From contig CAMDRI010000041.1 of the NCBI GenBank assembly GCA_945906725.1, positions 1 to 36,510 on the forward strand: a DNA stretch of 36,510 bases, in the 5' to 3' direction. Below the pieces are notes generated by a model. The model was not told where the DNA came from. It did no database searches and worked only from the letters and a program-made list of their open reading frames with translations. The position numbers and the translations under genes were made by a program. Positions 1 through 7,342 of this stretch are shown one piece after another; position 1 is the stretch's first letter; each line of letters begins with the position of its first letter. Source of the stretch: Candidatus Kuenenia stuttgartensis (lineage in GTDB: Bacteria > Planctomycetota > Planctomycetia > Planctomycetales > Planctomycetaceae).

Positions 1-1
1 T

Positions 2-247
2 TACACGGGAGCCGGAATTCCGCATCTCACGGGAAGGTCTCTCGCCAAGATCGCGTTCCCGCTCCCGCCGCTGTCCGAGCAAAAGCGGATCGTGTCGAAG
101 GTGACCGAGCTGCTGTCGCTGTGCGACGCATTGGAAGCCAAGCTGACGCAGGCCGAGTCCGCCAGCACCCAACTCCTCTCCGCCGCCGTCCATCATCTGC
201 TCAGTGACTCCACCGCGAATGGGAAAGCCGCCTCATGTCCTATGTGA
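2..247 (+). CDS. hsdS: Type I restriction-modification specificity subunit HsdS, C-terminal end (partial)
   Basis: The frame opens at the window edge and codes for 81 residues before a TGA at 245-247. It contains the sequence FPLPPLSEQKRIVSKV followed by a leucine-rich helix (TELLSLCDALEAKL). This is the usual end of a target-recognition domain and the start of the distal conserved coiled coil of HsdS, which selects the DNA site and holds the HsdM methylase and HsdR translocase in the complex. The 5' part lies outside the window. The stop lies 13 bp inside the next gene, which suggests translational coupling. The family call rests on this well-known motif and the helical tail; the target sequence cannot be inferred. 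Confidence 0.82.
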   Translation, partial: YTGAGIPHLTGRSLAKIAFPLPPLSEQKRIVSKVTELLSLCDALEAKLTQAESASTQLLSAAVHHLLSDSTANGKAASCPM

Positions 248-1101
248 AGTTTGAAAAGCTGTCGATCAAGGCTCATCCCGAGTTCAACGAACGCTGGGTC
301 CAAGATCGCATCGCCGAAGACCCATACATACTCGGACTCGGCGACGTCATCCTGAAGGACAAGGAACGCATTCAGCCGCGAGCGGGACGGCTCGACCTGC
401 TGCTGCAAGAGGCGGACGGCAACCGCCGCTACGAAGTCGAAGTGCAGCTCGGTGCCACCGATGAAAGCCACATCATTCGGACGATCGAATACTGGGACAT
501 CGAACGCAAACGCTATCCGCAGTACGACCACACCGCCGTCATCGTGGCCGAAGACATCACCAGCCGGTTCCTCAACGTCATCAGCCTGTTCAACGGCACG
601 ATCCCGCTGGTCGCCATCCAAATGAACGCCCTGAAGACCGGCGACCAAGTCGGGCTGGTCTTCACGACCGTCCTCGACCAAGTCAGCTTGGGGCTGGTCG
701 ATGAAGACGAAGAGGTTCACGAAACGACCGACCGGAGTTACTGGGAAAAGCGCGGCTCGAAAAAGACTGTCGCGTTGACCGACGAGCTGTTGGAACTCGT
801 CCGCAAGCTCGATCCGACCCTGGAACTGAAATACAACAAGTTCTACATCGGGCTCGCGAGAAACGGTCAGCCGGACATCTTCGTCATCTTCCGGCCCAAG
901 AAGAACTGGGTCAGCGTCGAACCGCGTCTCAAGCGATCAGAAGAAACCCAAGAGCGACTCGAAACCGCCGGCTGCGACGTCATGGACTACGACGAACGCT
1001 GGAGCCGCTACCGCATCCGCCTAGCTCCCGGAGACATCGCCAAGCACTCCGACCTTCTGACGGAGTTGCTAAAGGAAGCCTATCACGTCGCGAATGATTG
1101 A
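235..1101 (+). CDS. PD-(D/E)XK-like / DUF5655-type accessory protein of the restriction locus
   Basis: This 288-residue protein starts at an ATG that overlaps the end of hsdS, so it belongs to the restriction operon. Residues about 45-75 hold a nuclease-like core: Asp54 in GRLDLLL, then the strand RYEVEVQLG with Glu67 and Glu69. The position expected to be Lys in a PD-(D/E)XK site is Gln71 or Glu69, so catalysis is uncertain. Residues from about 185 onward (LTDELLELVRKL, then KFYIGLARNGQPDIFVIFRPKK) resemble the DUF5655 fold that ends many restriction-associated nucleases. I infer a role in DNA restriction or in protecting or modulating the type I complex. There is no signal peptide or membrane segment. 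The gene is clearly real; its precise role is unknown. Confidence 0.72.
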   Translation: MSYVKFEKLSIKAHPEFNERWVQDRIAEDPYILGLGDVILKDKERIQPRAGRLDLLLQEADGNRRYEVEVQLGATDESHIIRTIEYWDIERKRYPQYDHTAVIVAEDITSRFLNVISLFNGTIPLVAIQMNALKTGDQVGLVFTTVLDQVSLGLVDEDEEVHETTDRSYWEKRGSKKTVALTDELLELVRKLDPTLELKYNKFYIGLARNGQPDIFVIFRPKKNWVSVEPRLKRSEETQERLETAGCDVMDYDERWSRYRIRLAPGDIAKHSDLLTELLKEAYHVAND

Positions 1102-1433
1102 ATCGTCGAAAGGCTCATCCAGTCCGAACCGACCACCTCATTTCCCCGCCTTGGAAGCCAAGCCGCCATGGCCGTGAGGGCGAGGCATCGTTGGCTGCGA
1201 CGTGGAAGTCAAAACGCGATCACTTCCAACGACGAACATCGAACCTACCGACAAAAGAATTGGCTCGCAGGTTTGTTGTTCGGAACGCAAAGTCACTACC
1301 ACACTTCTACCACACTTCTCCGAAAGCGATGAAATCTGCCGAGAAACTGTGAGCGGTATTGAAACAATCGCGACACGCGATAAAGTGGGTTTTGTCCGAG
1401 GTTTCACGCTAAAAACGCGATGCGGCAAACGAG
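1102..1433. other. Gene-free stretch between restriction locus and element end, with an 11-bp tandem repeat
   Basis: No convincing gene is present. Short frames on both strands lack a ribosome binding site and any recognisable domain. The one structured feature is a perfect tandem repeat CTACCACACTT at 1296-1306 and 1307-1317, about 120 bp from the tRNA-derived attachment core. Short direct repeats beside a core can be arm-type integrase or excisionase binding sites; this is inference. Confidence 0.4.
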
Positions 1434-1476
1434 TCTCACACGGTGGAAGTCACTGGTTCGAATCCAGTATCGCCCA
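1434..1476 (+). other. Attachment site: 3' half of a tRNA-Glu gene
   Basis: Reading on the plus strand, TCTCAC matches the 3' part of a Glu(CTC) anticodon loop, followed by the 3' anticodon stem and variable region. A perfect T arm follows (ACTGG, loop TTCGAAT, CCAGT), then the 3' acceptor strand ATCGCCC at 1469-1475 and discriminator A at 1476. No 5' half (GGGCGAT acceptor, D arm) occurs upstream and CCA is not encoded, so this is not a working tRNA. This is the standard product of tyrosine-recombinase integration with crossover in the anticodon loop. The last 19 bp recur at 10216-10234. Sequence to the left is restriction-locus flank rather than a tRNA 5' half, so this may be a junction between two islands inserted in tandem at one tRNA. 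Confidence 0.8.
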
Positions 1477-2779
1477 CATTCAAAGCGAGAACCCTCGGAT
1501 TTCCGGGGGTTTTCGCATTTGTGGTGACTCCGTGCGTCTCAAAACCACCACTTGCAGGCGTACCGCGCGCCGGAATGCGCGCCGCTTTTTGGAAGTCCAC
1601 TTCGCGGACTTGCAGGTAATGCTTGCGGGCAATCGCCTCAGAGTTTCCCAGCCACGCACAGACGACGTGAGAGGGGAACTGATCTTCCAACTCGGTTTGA
1701 CGTGAAGCTCTCAGGTTGTGCCACAGTCGCGGCCAGGGACTCACGCCAGCACGCTTGATGATCTTCTCGAATTGAGTTCGCAGGTTCACCCCACGCCAGT
1801 TTCCAGATTCGGCGGCCACGCGCCGGAAGGTGGGGAGAAGCCAGTCGTCCAGGTTGACAGTCTGCTCGAATCCATTTGAGGCCGCGGCGAAGACTTCATC
1901 CAGGTACGGCCGCAACTCAGGAAAGATCGGTACAACCCGCTCGGCCTTGCCTGTGTGGTGTTCGGTCTTCGGCGAGTGAACCGTCATCCGGTTGCCGGAC
2001 CAGTCGATATCGCGCCATTTCATCGAACACGGTTCCGAGGGAACTCGCACGCCACCGAACCGCGACAACGCCACCAACAGCCGCCATTCCGCGTTCGGGC
2101 AAGCGTCGATCACTTTGGCGATGATGGCATGGTCGATGAATCGTTGCCGCGCCGAGTTGTGCGATGGGCCGCCAACCACATCATCAAACGGATTCTCCGC
2201 AATCAGCTTTCGCCGTACCGCGTCCTTGAAGAATGTCCGAGCCAAGCTACATCGCCGAGCGACTGTTGCCGCCGCCAGGGCCTTTTTCGTCGCGGGCTTC
2301 TCGCCTTTCTTCGCAGGTGAGGAATCTGCAACCTGCGTTTGTAGGTGCCGGCGAAAGTCATCGCCATCGGCCGGCGTGATACTGCCCAGCGGTCGATCAG
2401 CCCCGAATACGTCGATCAGATTGCGTTTCGTGTGACCGTAGAACACCGCCGTCCCAGGCTTCACGTCCGAGCGTCGCAGCAAGTAGGCGTCCAGGAACTC
2501 GGCCAGCTTGATGGACTCGGCCTCGTCACGCGGATGGATCAGCCCCACCTTGACGAACTTCGCTTCCATCTTCGGCGTCATCTTGGACAGCCACTCGGCC
2601 GTGGCTCGCGCCAGCGGCCTGTCGAGCACTGCCGCGTTGATGATTTCCTCAACGTGATTGGCGACGGTGATGGCATCCTTCTCGGAGCACTTGCCCAACC
2701 GAATCGGCCGGCGTTGGCCGTCCAGCCCTTTGAAGACGACGCGGTGATATCCATTCGGGTCGGAGACGACAGAGGCCAT
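1436..2779 (-). CDS. int: Tyrosine recombinase / site-specific integrase
   Basis: The protein has 447 residues from the ATG at 2779, chosen because MASVVSDPNGYHR opens a typical arm-binding N-terminus and sits 2 bp after the upstream stop; 53 upstream in-frame codons look like non-coding extension. Residues about 92-195 are a SAM-like core-binding domain. The catalytic domain shows Arg245 (GGVRVPSE), Lys271/Lys278, His354 and Arg357 (WHNLRAS) and Tyr388 (RKHYLQV); the second His/Trp position is Asn379 in LGNS, which I recall as usual in planctomycete integrases. It cuts and rejoins DNA to insert or excise the element. The last residues (GDTGFEPVTSTV) are translated from the reverse complement of the tRNA-Glu fragment, so the gene's own end is the attachment core. 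It forms an operon with the Xre-like gene upstream. Confidence 0.93.
   Translation of the reverse strand: MASVVSDPNGYHRVVFKGLDGQRRPIRLGKCSEKDAITVANHVEEIINAAVLDRPLARATAEWLSKMTPKMEAKFVKVGLIHPRDEAESIKLAEFLDAYLLRRSDVKPGTAVFYGHTKRNLIDVFGADRPLGSITPADGDDFRRHLQTQVADSSPAKKGEKPATKKALAAATVARRCSLARTFFKDAVRRKLIAENPFDDVVGGPSHNSARQRFIDHAIIAKVIDACPNAEWRLLVALSRFGGVRVPSEPCSMKWRDIDWSGNRMTVHSPKTEHHTGKAERVVPIFPELRPYLDEVFAAASNGFEQTVNLDDWLLPTFRRVAAESGNWRGVNLRTQFEKIIKRAGVSPWPRLWHNLRASRQTELEDQFPSHVVCAWLGNSEAIARKHYLQVREVDFQKAARIPARGTPASGGFETHGVTTNAKTPGNPRVLALNVGDTGFEPVTSTV
1490..1515 (+). terminator. Rho-independent terminator downstream of the tRNA-Glu fragment
   Basis: The arms AACCCTCGG (1490-1498) and CCGGGGGTT (1503-1511) pair with one G-T wobble around an ATTT loop and are followed by TTTCG. 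It lies 14 bp after the tRNA-derived end and would serve as the tRNA terminator once the element carries the 3' half. On the minus strand it is inside the integrase coding tail. Confidence 0.55.
1563..1589 (+). repeat. 27-bp repeat, left copy (inside integrase gene)
   Basis: A 27-bp sequence starting CCGCGCGCCGGAATGCGC recurs identically at 10149-10175 in the same orientation. Its centre is a partial palindrome (GCGCGC, CGGAAT, GCGCGC). Here it codes, on the minus strand, for the residues around ARIPARG just after the integrase catalytic domain. Confidence 0.85.
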
Positions 2780-2781
2780 GT

Positions 2782-3015
2782 TCAATTCCCCTTGCGGCGT
2801 TTCGCCGTGGCGTTTGATCTCTTGGTGATTTGCAGGTCCAGCACGTCGCCAATCTTGTCGAGTGATTCCATCGACAAGCCGCACTTGTCGTTCACGAATT
2901 TCGACAAGACGGCTTGGTCGATGCCCGTTTTCTGCCACAACTCATAGCGGCTGATCTCGGCCGCCTCGATCAGTTGTCGCAGTTGGTCGGTCAGGCGTGT
3001 TTTCTTGTTGCTCAT
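2782..3015 (-). CDS. Small Xre-type helix-turn-helix regulator
   Basis: This protein of 77 residues starts at MSNKKTRLTDQL; a longer in-frame extension upstream lacks coding character. The central region, LRQLIEAAEISRYELWQKTG then IDQAVLSKFVND, is a Cro/CI-like helix-turn-helix in which the recognition helix follows the IDQAVLSKF turn. The basic tail (ITKRSNATAKRRKGN) suits DNA binding. Its stop lies 2 bp before the integrase start, so the two are almost certainly co-transcribed. I infer that it controls integration or the early operon of the element. The family call is good; the operator is unknown. Confidence 0.8.
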   Translation of the reverse strand: MSNKKTRLTDQLRQLIEAAEISRYELWQKTGIDQAVLSKFVNDKCGLSMESLDKIGDVLDLQITKRSNATAKRRKGN

Positions 3016-3073
3016 CGTCGGCAAGATATCCTTGGCTTGAGTGACGTTCAAGCACAGTCGGAATTCACGGTCT

Positions 3074-3337
3074 TCAGTTGGCTTCGATCCTCTGCTCGCT
3101 CTGCTCGCTCTGCTCCCCGGTCTGAGCGGCAATCCAGCGTTCCAGCATTGTCGGCGAGAACAAGACGCGGCGTCCGACTCGCACGGGTTTCAACGGGCCG
3201 TGAGGCTCGGTCAGCGAGTCCAGCATCCGCGCCGAAATGTTGAGTGACTTCGCCGCTTCCGATCGTGACAGCAACAGCCGCGGTGCCTCCACCTTCTCCG
3301 GTCGCTTGAGGGCAGGGGGCAATGTTGATGAAGCCAT
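3074..3337 (-). CDS. AlpA/MerR-like helix-turn-helix protein, probable excisionase
   Basis: The protein has 87 residues. Residues about 22-70 (LLSRSEAAKSLNISARMLDS, then LKPVRVGRRVLFSPTMLERWI) match the winged helix of AlpA, Xis and other DNA-binding proteins of excisionase type: the SREAA-like helix, a recognition helix, and the VRVGRRVLF wing ending in the ERWI helix. Such proteins bend DNA beside the attachment site and bias the integrase toward excision, or activate integrase genes. It precedes the Xre and integrase genes on the same strand, the usual place for a recombination directionality factor. The C-terminus has a short GEQSEQSEQR low-complexity tail. Confidence 0.82.
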   Translation of the reverse strand: MASSTLPPALKRPEKVEAPRLLLSRSEAAKSLNISARMLDSLTEPHGPLKPVRVGRRVLFSPTMLERWIAAQTGEQSEQSEQRIEAN

Positions 3338-3419
3338 GACGACGATCCTTCAGAACAAAGGCGAGAACGATGACGCGGGCGCGCTTCGGAGACGCGCGCC
3401 ATCGCGTGAGTGCAGCCAG

Positions 3420-3692
3420 TTACGCGCGCTTTCCGGAGTGCAACGGACGCAGGCCGTTCAACCGCCGACCGCAGTTGATGAACTCATTCCTCGCGGCCTC
3501 CACCGACGAGTGCTGCGACTGAATGACCTGACCACTCTGGAGGTAAAACCGAACTCGTTTGTGTCGGAGTTCGAGGCCGTCAACGCGATCGAGGTCAACC
3601 AAGTGGCGGACACCGGCGAGAAGCAGATTCCGACGACGTTTCTGGAGATCCGCCGAACGACGGCGCGTTGATTTCGAGGTTTTCATCTTCAT
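3420..3692 (-). CDS. Small basic protein of the element, unknown function
   Basis: The frame gives 90 residues from the ATG at 3692, which has AAGGTG about 9 nt upstream; the frame continues to 3791 without a better start. The protein is very basic at the N-terminus (MKMKTSKSTRRRSADLQKRRRN), then has a compact strand-rich segment (DGLELRHKRVRFYLQSGQVI). I do not recognise a family. The first 98 bp overlap the 3' part of the zinc-ribbon gene in another frame, so either the two genes overlap or one boundary is wrong. It lies in the early operon between the zinc-ribbon gene and the excisionase gene and may be a DNA-binding helper; this is a guess. Confidence 0.45.
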   Translation of the reverse strand: MKMKTSKSTRRRSADLQKRRRNLLLAGVRHLVDLDRVDGLELRHKRVRFYLQSGQVIQSQHSSVEAARNEFINCGRRLNGLRPLHSGKRA

Positions 3693-3903
3693 CACAAAGC
3701 ACCTTTCTGGGTCTGCATGACCCTGTGGGGAACGGGGGTTGGAGTGCAGCGCGATTCCGTCCGAGGTGCAACCAATCTTCGGTCGAGCCATCGGCCTTGA
3801 TTCGGCAACGCCAAAGGCACTTCCGGCACTGATGGCGGTCGTCAGCTTCGTGGCGCAGGTCTGATGATCCGCAACCTGGACAGGTCGGTTGATTCGATGT
3901 CAC
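3595..3903 (-). CDS. Small zinc-ribbon protein
   Basis: The 102-residue frame begins at an ATG whose first bases overlap the stop of the helicase gene (3900-3903), so translation is probably coupled. The N-terminus has two Cys pairs, CPGCGSS and CRKCLWRC, about 15 residues apart with a DRHQ turn between them. This is a zinc ribbon like those used for nucleic-acid or protein contact by replication and transcription helper proteins. After about residue 48 the composition (many Pro, Ser, Arg) is less convincing and overlaps the next gene's start, so the true end could be earlier. The coupling to the helicase suggests a role in element replication, which is inference. Confidence 0.58.
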   Translation of the reverse strand: MTSNQPTCPGCGSSDLRHEADDRHQCRKCLWRCRIKADGSTEDWLHLGRNRAALQPPFPTGSCRPRKVLCDEDENLEINAPSFGGSPETSSESASRRCPPLG

Positions 3904-5714
3904 GCCACGGCCTCCGCAAATTGATTGTTGAGCGCGCCGCCCGAAACGACCGGGACTGATTCGCTGCTGGTCGCTGTGATGGTCTGCGCATGGTCGGTGA
4001 CGGGGGAGAGGGGACTCTCTCTAAAGAGAGAAGAGTCCCCCTCCACCGATCGACCGGGACTGACCGAGATAATCCCGGTCGAGTCCCGGTCAGTCCCGGT
4101 CGTTTGCTTCAGGCGAAAACCGGCGTAGTCGTGTTTGTTTTTCACGATGACGATTGCTTCGACTTGGCCGTCCGCGACCAGCTTGGCGTTTGCTGGCCCA
4201 AACCTCTGTGTGCTCATGCCCAGTGACTCCCGGATGGCTTTTGCAGTGTCTCCGGCCGGGTGTTGCTTGTAGGCCGCGAGCAACTTCACTGAGTCGCGGC
4301 CTATTTGTGCGGCGGCCTTCTCATCCGCGCGACTGACCTTCGCCTCTTCACGAGATTCGATCGTTGCGGCGATGGCGGTCGATGCGGTCGCGACCGACAC
4401 GTCCCAGCGTCGGCCACCTTGGTCCTTGAGGCAGCCTTCCTCAATGTCGAGTGCCCACAAACCGCTATGACCGGCCGACCCGCCGACGCTCAACCAGAGC
4501 TTGTGTGAGCCAGCTTGTTCGGGGTCGTAGGCTTCGCGTCTGCCGAGCAGAATCCATTGCCTTGCCCACTCCTGAAAACCGGACCACGCGATCGACTCCA
4601 ACTCGGGCGCGGCAAACTGGTCGTTGTTCGTCGCTTTTCGGTTGTGATGCACGATGACGACGGTGCAGCCAGTCTCGTGGCCAACCTCAGTGAGTTCCCG
4701 AAGTTTCTTGCCGACCGAGAACAGATTCCCGGCATCGTCGCCCAGGTCGAGGCACAGGTAGGCCGGATCGACGATCAGCACGTCGAGCGCATGGTCTCTG
4801 ATGAACTTGGTCAGGTCTCGCTTCGTCTGTGGCTGGCCGAGTCGCGGTAGGTCGAACGACCAGACCGCGTTCGTGTAGTCACTCAGATTGATCGAAGGTT
4901 TCGAGCGTGCGATTCGTCGTGCGGTCTCTTGGATCGTGGCGTCGCCCGACTCGCCACTCATCAAAGCGACACGCACCGCCATCGGCACATAGAACTTCCC
5001 AAGAAATGGACAGCCGCTCGCCAGCGATAACGTCAGGTCGATGGCCGTGGTCGTCTTGAGCGCCTTTTTGACGGCCGCAACCACACCCGGCTGACGACGA
5101 ACCAAAACACTTTCAACCAAATACTCAACACGAAGATCAGCCGCATCGAGTTCGGCGGAAGTCATCGTCGCGAATGATGGCAGCTTGGCATTGATCCCGG
5201 CGAAATCCCGCAGCGCCAACACTCGTTTCTCGGCAGCGGCCAATAACTCTTCGGTGCCTGTCGTCGCCGAGTAGCACTCCTCAAGGATTTCGGTGCATGA
5301 ATAGACCAGGCTCCGCTGGAGCCACCGATCTCGCACGATGCCGGCGTAATACTTGGCGTGCGCGGCGTTCGGCACTGTTTCGAGCACTTTGTTTAGATAC
5401 TCAACCCCTCCGATTTCTGCGAGTTGTTTGCGGCTGTCCAATTCTTCGGCGAGGGTCACAGCGTCGAACGGCTGGCCTTGGTTTCGCAGCGCCGTGATGG
5501 ATTGCCACAACATCTGGTGCCTGTCCGCGTAGAAGTGCTCCGCCCTCAACTCGCCAAGCTCTTCGATGGCTTTGGGCATCAGGCACACCGACGCGATGAC
5601 CGCCATCTCCGCATCAAGGTTTTGCGGTGGGATTCGTGAGGAAGTTTGTTGATGTCCCGGTTCCGGAATCGGCCGCTTGACGTGACGGGCGGCTTTTGTG
5701 GCGCGTGCCATCAC
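3900..5714 (-). CDS. DnaB N-terminal domain fused to RepA-like AAA/RecA ATPase (element replication helicase)
   Basis: The protein has 604 residues; the first codon is GTG with ATG next. Residues about 28-170 are a DnaB_N domain (IPPQNLDAEMAVIASVCL, FYADRHQMLWQSI, GGVEYLNKVLETVPNAAHA), the primase-binding and hexamer-forming half of replicative helicase. Residues about 205-420 are a RecA-type ATPase of the RepA/AAA_25 kind. The Walker A region is GVVAAVKKALKTT (210-222, with Lys220 and Thr221), Walker B is DVLIVDPAYL with Asp316, and TVVIVHHNRK carries the sensor His. The C-terminal 150 residues include a helix-turn-helix-like stretch (GDTAKAIRESLGMSTQRFG). It probably opens or replicates the excised element. 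It starts directly at the stop of the upstream small gene. Confidence 0.85.
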   Translation of the reverse strand: MMARATKAARHVKRPIPEPGHQQTSSRIPPQNLDAEMAVIASVCLMPKAIEELGELRAEHFYADRHQMLWQSITALRNQGQPFDAVTLAEELDSRKQLAEIGGVEYLNKVLETVPNAAHAKYYAGIVRDRWLQRSLVYSCTEILEECYSATTGTEELLAAAEKRVLALRDFAGINAKLPSFATMTSAELDAADLRVEYLVESVLVRRQPGVVAAVKKALKTTTAIDLTLSLASGCPFLGKFYVPMAVRVALMSGESGDATIQETARRIARSKPSINLSDYTNAVWSFDLPRLGQPQTKRDLTKFIRDHALDVLIVDPAYLCLDLGDDAGNLFSVGKKLRELTEVGHETGCTVVIVHHNRKATNNDQFAAPELESIAWSGFQEWARQWILLGRREAYDPEQAGSHKLWLSVGGSAGHSGLWALDIEEGCLKDQGGRRWDVSVATASTAIAATIESREEAKVSRADEKAAAQIGRDSVKLLAAYKQHPAGDTAKAIRESLGMSTQRFGPANAKLVADGQVEAIVIVKNKHDYAGFRLKQTTGTDRDSTGIISVSPGRSVEGDSSLFRESPLSPVTDHAQTITATSSESVPVVSGGALNNQFAEAVA

Positions 5715-5936
5715 TCAGCCCTCCGATCCGTGGTCAGCACTCTTTGGGAGCGACGGTTCAGGAAATTCGGCAACAGCTTCGAGGCTGACTTCCACCGGCA
5801 AGACCCGGACACGCTGCGCCTGCTTTTTCTTCAGCAGCAACTTGGCCATTGCTGTCGCGGTATCGAGCGTCCAGAACGTCTCACCGCTTCGCCGCCAGCC
5901 CGTGCCCGTGAGTGTTTCGAGAATGAATGCCTGCAT
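5715..5936 (-). CDS. Small conserved element protein, unknown function
   Basis: This protein of 73 residues starts at an ATG with GGGAG about 9 nt upstream, and its stop abuts the helicase start. The sequence runs from a beta-like N-terminus (MQAFILETLTGTGWRRSGE) through a basic helix (AMAKLLLKKKQAQRVRVLPV) to an acidic, Pro/Ser tail. I recall similar short proteins upstream of helicase genes in planctomycete elements, but know of no function. Tight packing with the helicase indicates a shared transcript and probably a replication or copy-control role (inference). Confidence 0.65.
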   Translation of the reverse strand: MQAFILETLTGTGWRRSGETFWTLDTATAMAKLLLKKKQAQRVRVLPVEVSLEAVAEFPEPSLPKSADHGSEG

Positions 5937-6061
5937 GATGTTTGACTCCCGTGCCGGCGTGTCTCAGCCAGCGGGTCAAACAATAGAACCCCGCAAAGCG
6001 TGCGGGTGGTGAGGCGTCAAAATGCGGTAGCTCACGCGACATGCAAGACGATGCGAACGTC

Positions 6062-6997
6062 TCACCCGCGACGAGTTTTCGCGGGTGTTTTGGCGGGAGA
6101 AGTTTTTTTTGACTTTGCCGAAGTGCGGGTAGTGCGGGTAGCTCTGCGAGCACGTATCGCGGCGGACTCTTCAACCGAAAGTGGTTCGCGTGCGACCTTG
6201 CGGAGCTTGGCGATGAGCTTTGTTTCACCGCCGTCGTACTTGATGAATTCACCGGGTTCAGCCACAGCCAGCAACTTTACGAGTTGAGCTACATCAAACA
6301 GGTCCGCTTGACGATCTTCGGGATCAATGCCGATGGACGTTGGCCATGTGATCGTCTTCCGCTTCTGCCAACCCTGCGACATGTCAGACGCCGCCGTGCG
6401 TCGTTCTCTGTCGCTCTGCTCGTCATCAGTCATCGACTGCAACTCAAACGCGGCATCGGTCCGCGTGACGCCCTTTGGTCGTGTCCGTTTCTCGCCATCC
6501 TTTCGCAACTCATCGGCCTTCAGCTTTTCGGTTCGACTCAGCCCTGACCGCTGCCAGTCGCGAAGTTCAATGAGTTTGAGTCGAGCGTCGTCAATCGTGA
6601 TGTTCTTGGATGGCTCGTTGGGCGCGTCCTGCCATCCTTTCGCCAGAAGCACCTCAACCAGCAGATACGCAGCTCGCAATTCATCTGCGGCGTTTTCGTC
6701 GCGCAAAACGAAGTCGCCATCTCGCTTTTGAATGTCGAGGTAGCCGAGCGACTTGATGGCGTAGTCGAACCATTGGCCGATTGCGGCAACCGAGTCATTG
6801 ACCGGCGCAACATCGTAACGCCAACCATACGGGAGCCAGGCTGGCCGTGAATGCAGTTGCCGCTCAGGGAGCTGAGGAACCAGCTTCCGCATGACGCGAT
6901 GAGCGACTTGTAGGCAATCGCTCAGTCGCACAAGCAGCGGGTAGCCCGGCACTGATTCGTGATCGTCGCCACGCGCAACATCGTTCGACTTTGCCAT
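6062..6997 (-). CDS. Element protein of unknown function with basic lysine-rich tail
   Basis: I chose the ATG at 6997 (311 residues) because AGGAA stands 9 nt before it; an in-frame ATG at 7069 has no such site. Residues 1-150 hold alternating helices with conserved-looking aromatic turns (PAWLPYGWRYDV, IGQWFDYAIKSLGYLDIQ, RAAYLLVEVLLAKGWQ). The middle is highly charged (EKLKADELRKDGEKRTRPKG). The last 30 residues are rich in Lys, Arg, Thr and Ala, like a nucleic-acid-binding tail. No catalytic motif is evident. It is the first gene of the leftward early operon, followed 125 bp later by the 73-residue gene. A role in replication initiation would fit its place but is unsupported. Confidence 0.65.
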   Translation of the reverse strand: MAKSNDVARGDDHESVPGYPLLVRLSDCLQVAHRVMRKLVPQLPERQLHSRPAWLPYGWRYDVAPVNDSVAAIGQWFDYAIKSLGYLDIQKRDGDFVLRDENAADELRAAYLLVEVLLAKGWQDAPNEPSKNITIDDARLKLIELRDWQRSGLSRTEKLKADELRKDGEKRTRPKGVTRTDAAFELQSMTDDEQSDRERRTAASDMSQGWQKRKTITWPTSIGIDPEDRQADLFDVAQLVKLLAVAEPGEFIKYDGGETKLIAKLRKVAREPLSVEESAAIRARRATRTTRTSAKSKKTSPAKTPAKTRRG

Positions 6998-7342
6998 GCC
7001 CACGTTCCTGTTCGTGAGGCGTCCTGAAAGAAAACGGCGGCAGGCCAGACAGGACTTCCGACTCTTCACGGCAGGTGATCAAGCCCGCCATTAGCCGCGG
7101 CGGGATTCTTGCGGCGGGCGCTAGCAATGCAACGTGAGTTTTCGGGCGATCGAGTGAGATCGGTTTTGCGCGGCGAAGACTCTCCCGGATTCCGCCGAAA
7201 TCAGCGCGGCCGGTTGGTCGCTCACTTTGGGCTTGGCATCCGACAACGTCATTGGAATTCTTTCGTGGCTTACGGTTACTTGCTGTCTTCGAGTCGGTCA
7301 AAGATTCTGTCGGTCTCTCTCCCAAAGTAGTGAACCTGCCAA
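6998..7342. promoter_or_regulatory. Divergent intergenic region, probable early promoter region of the element
   Basis: This stretch separates the leftward replication operon from a rightward gene. No gene is supported. Visible structure is CCCGCC paired with GGCGGG around 7083-7104, and several short GC-rich repeats. By position, promoters for both directions should lie here and a regulator of the element would be expected to bind here, but I cannot point to a convincing -35/-10 pair. Confidence 0.35.

Noticed and set aside
1098-1352. Plus-strand coding region after the restriction accessory gene
   Set aside because: It has no ribosome binding site or recognisable domain, and a low-complexity composition; it looks like chance open frame.
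1434-1476. A complete tRNA gene
   Set aside because: Only the sequence from the anticodon loop to the 3' end is present. There is no matching GGGCGAT acceptor strand or D arm upstream.
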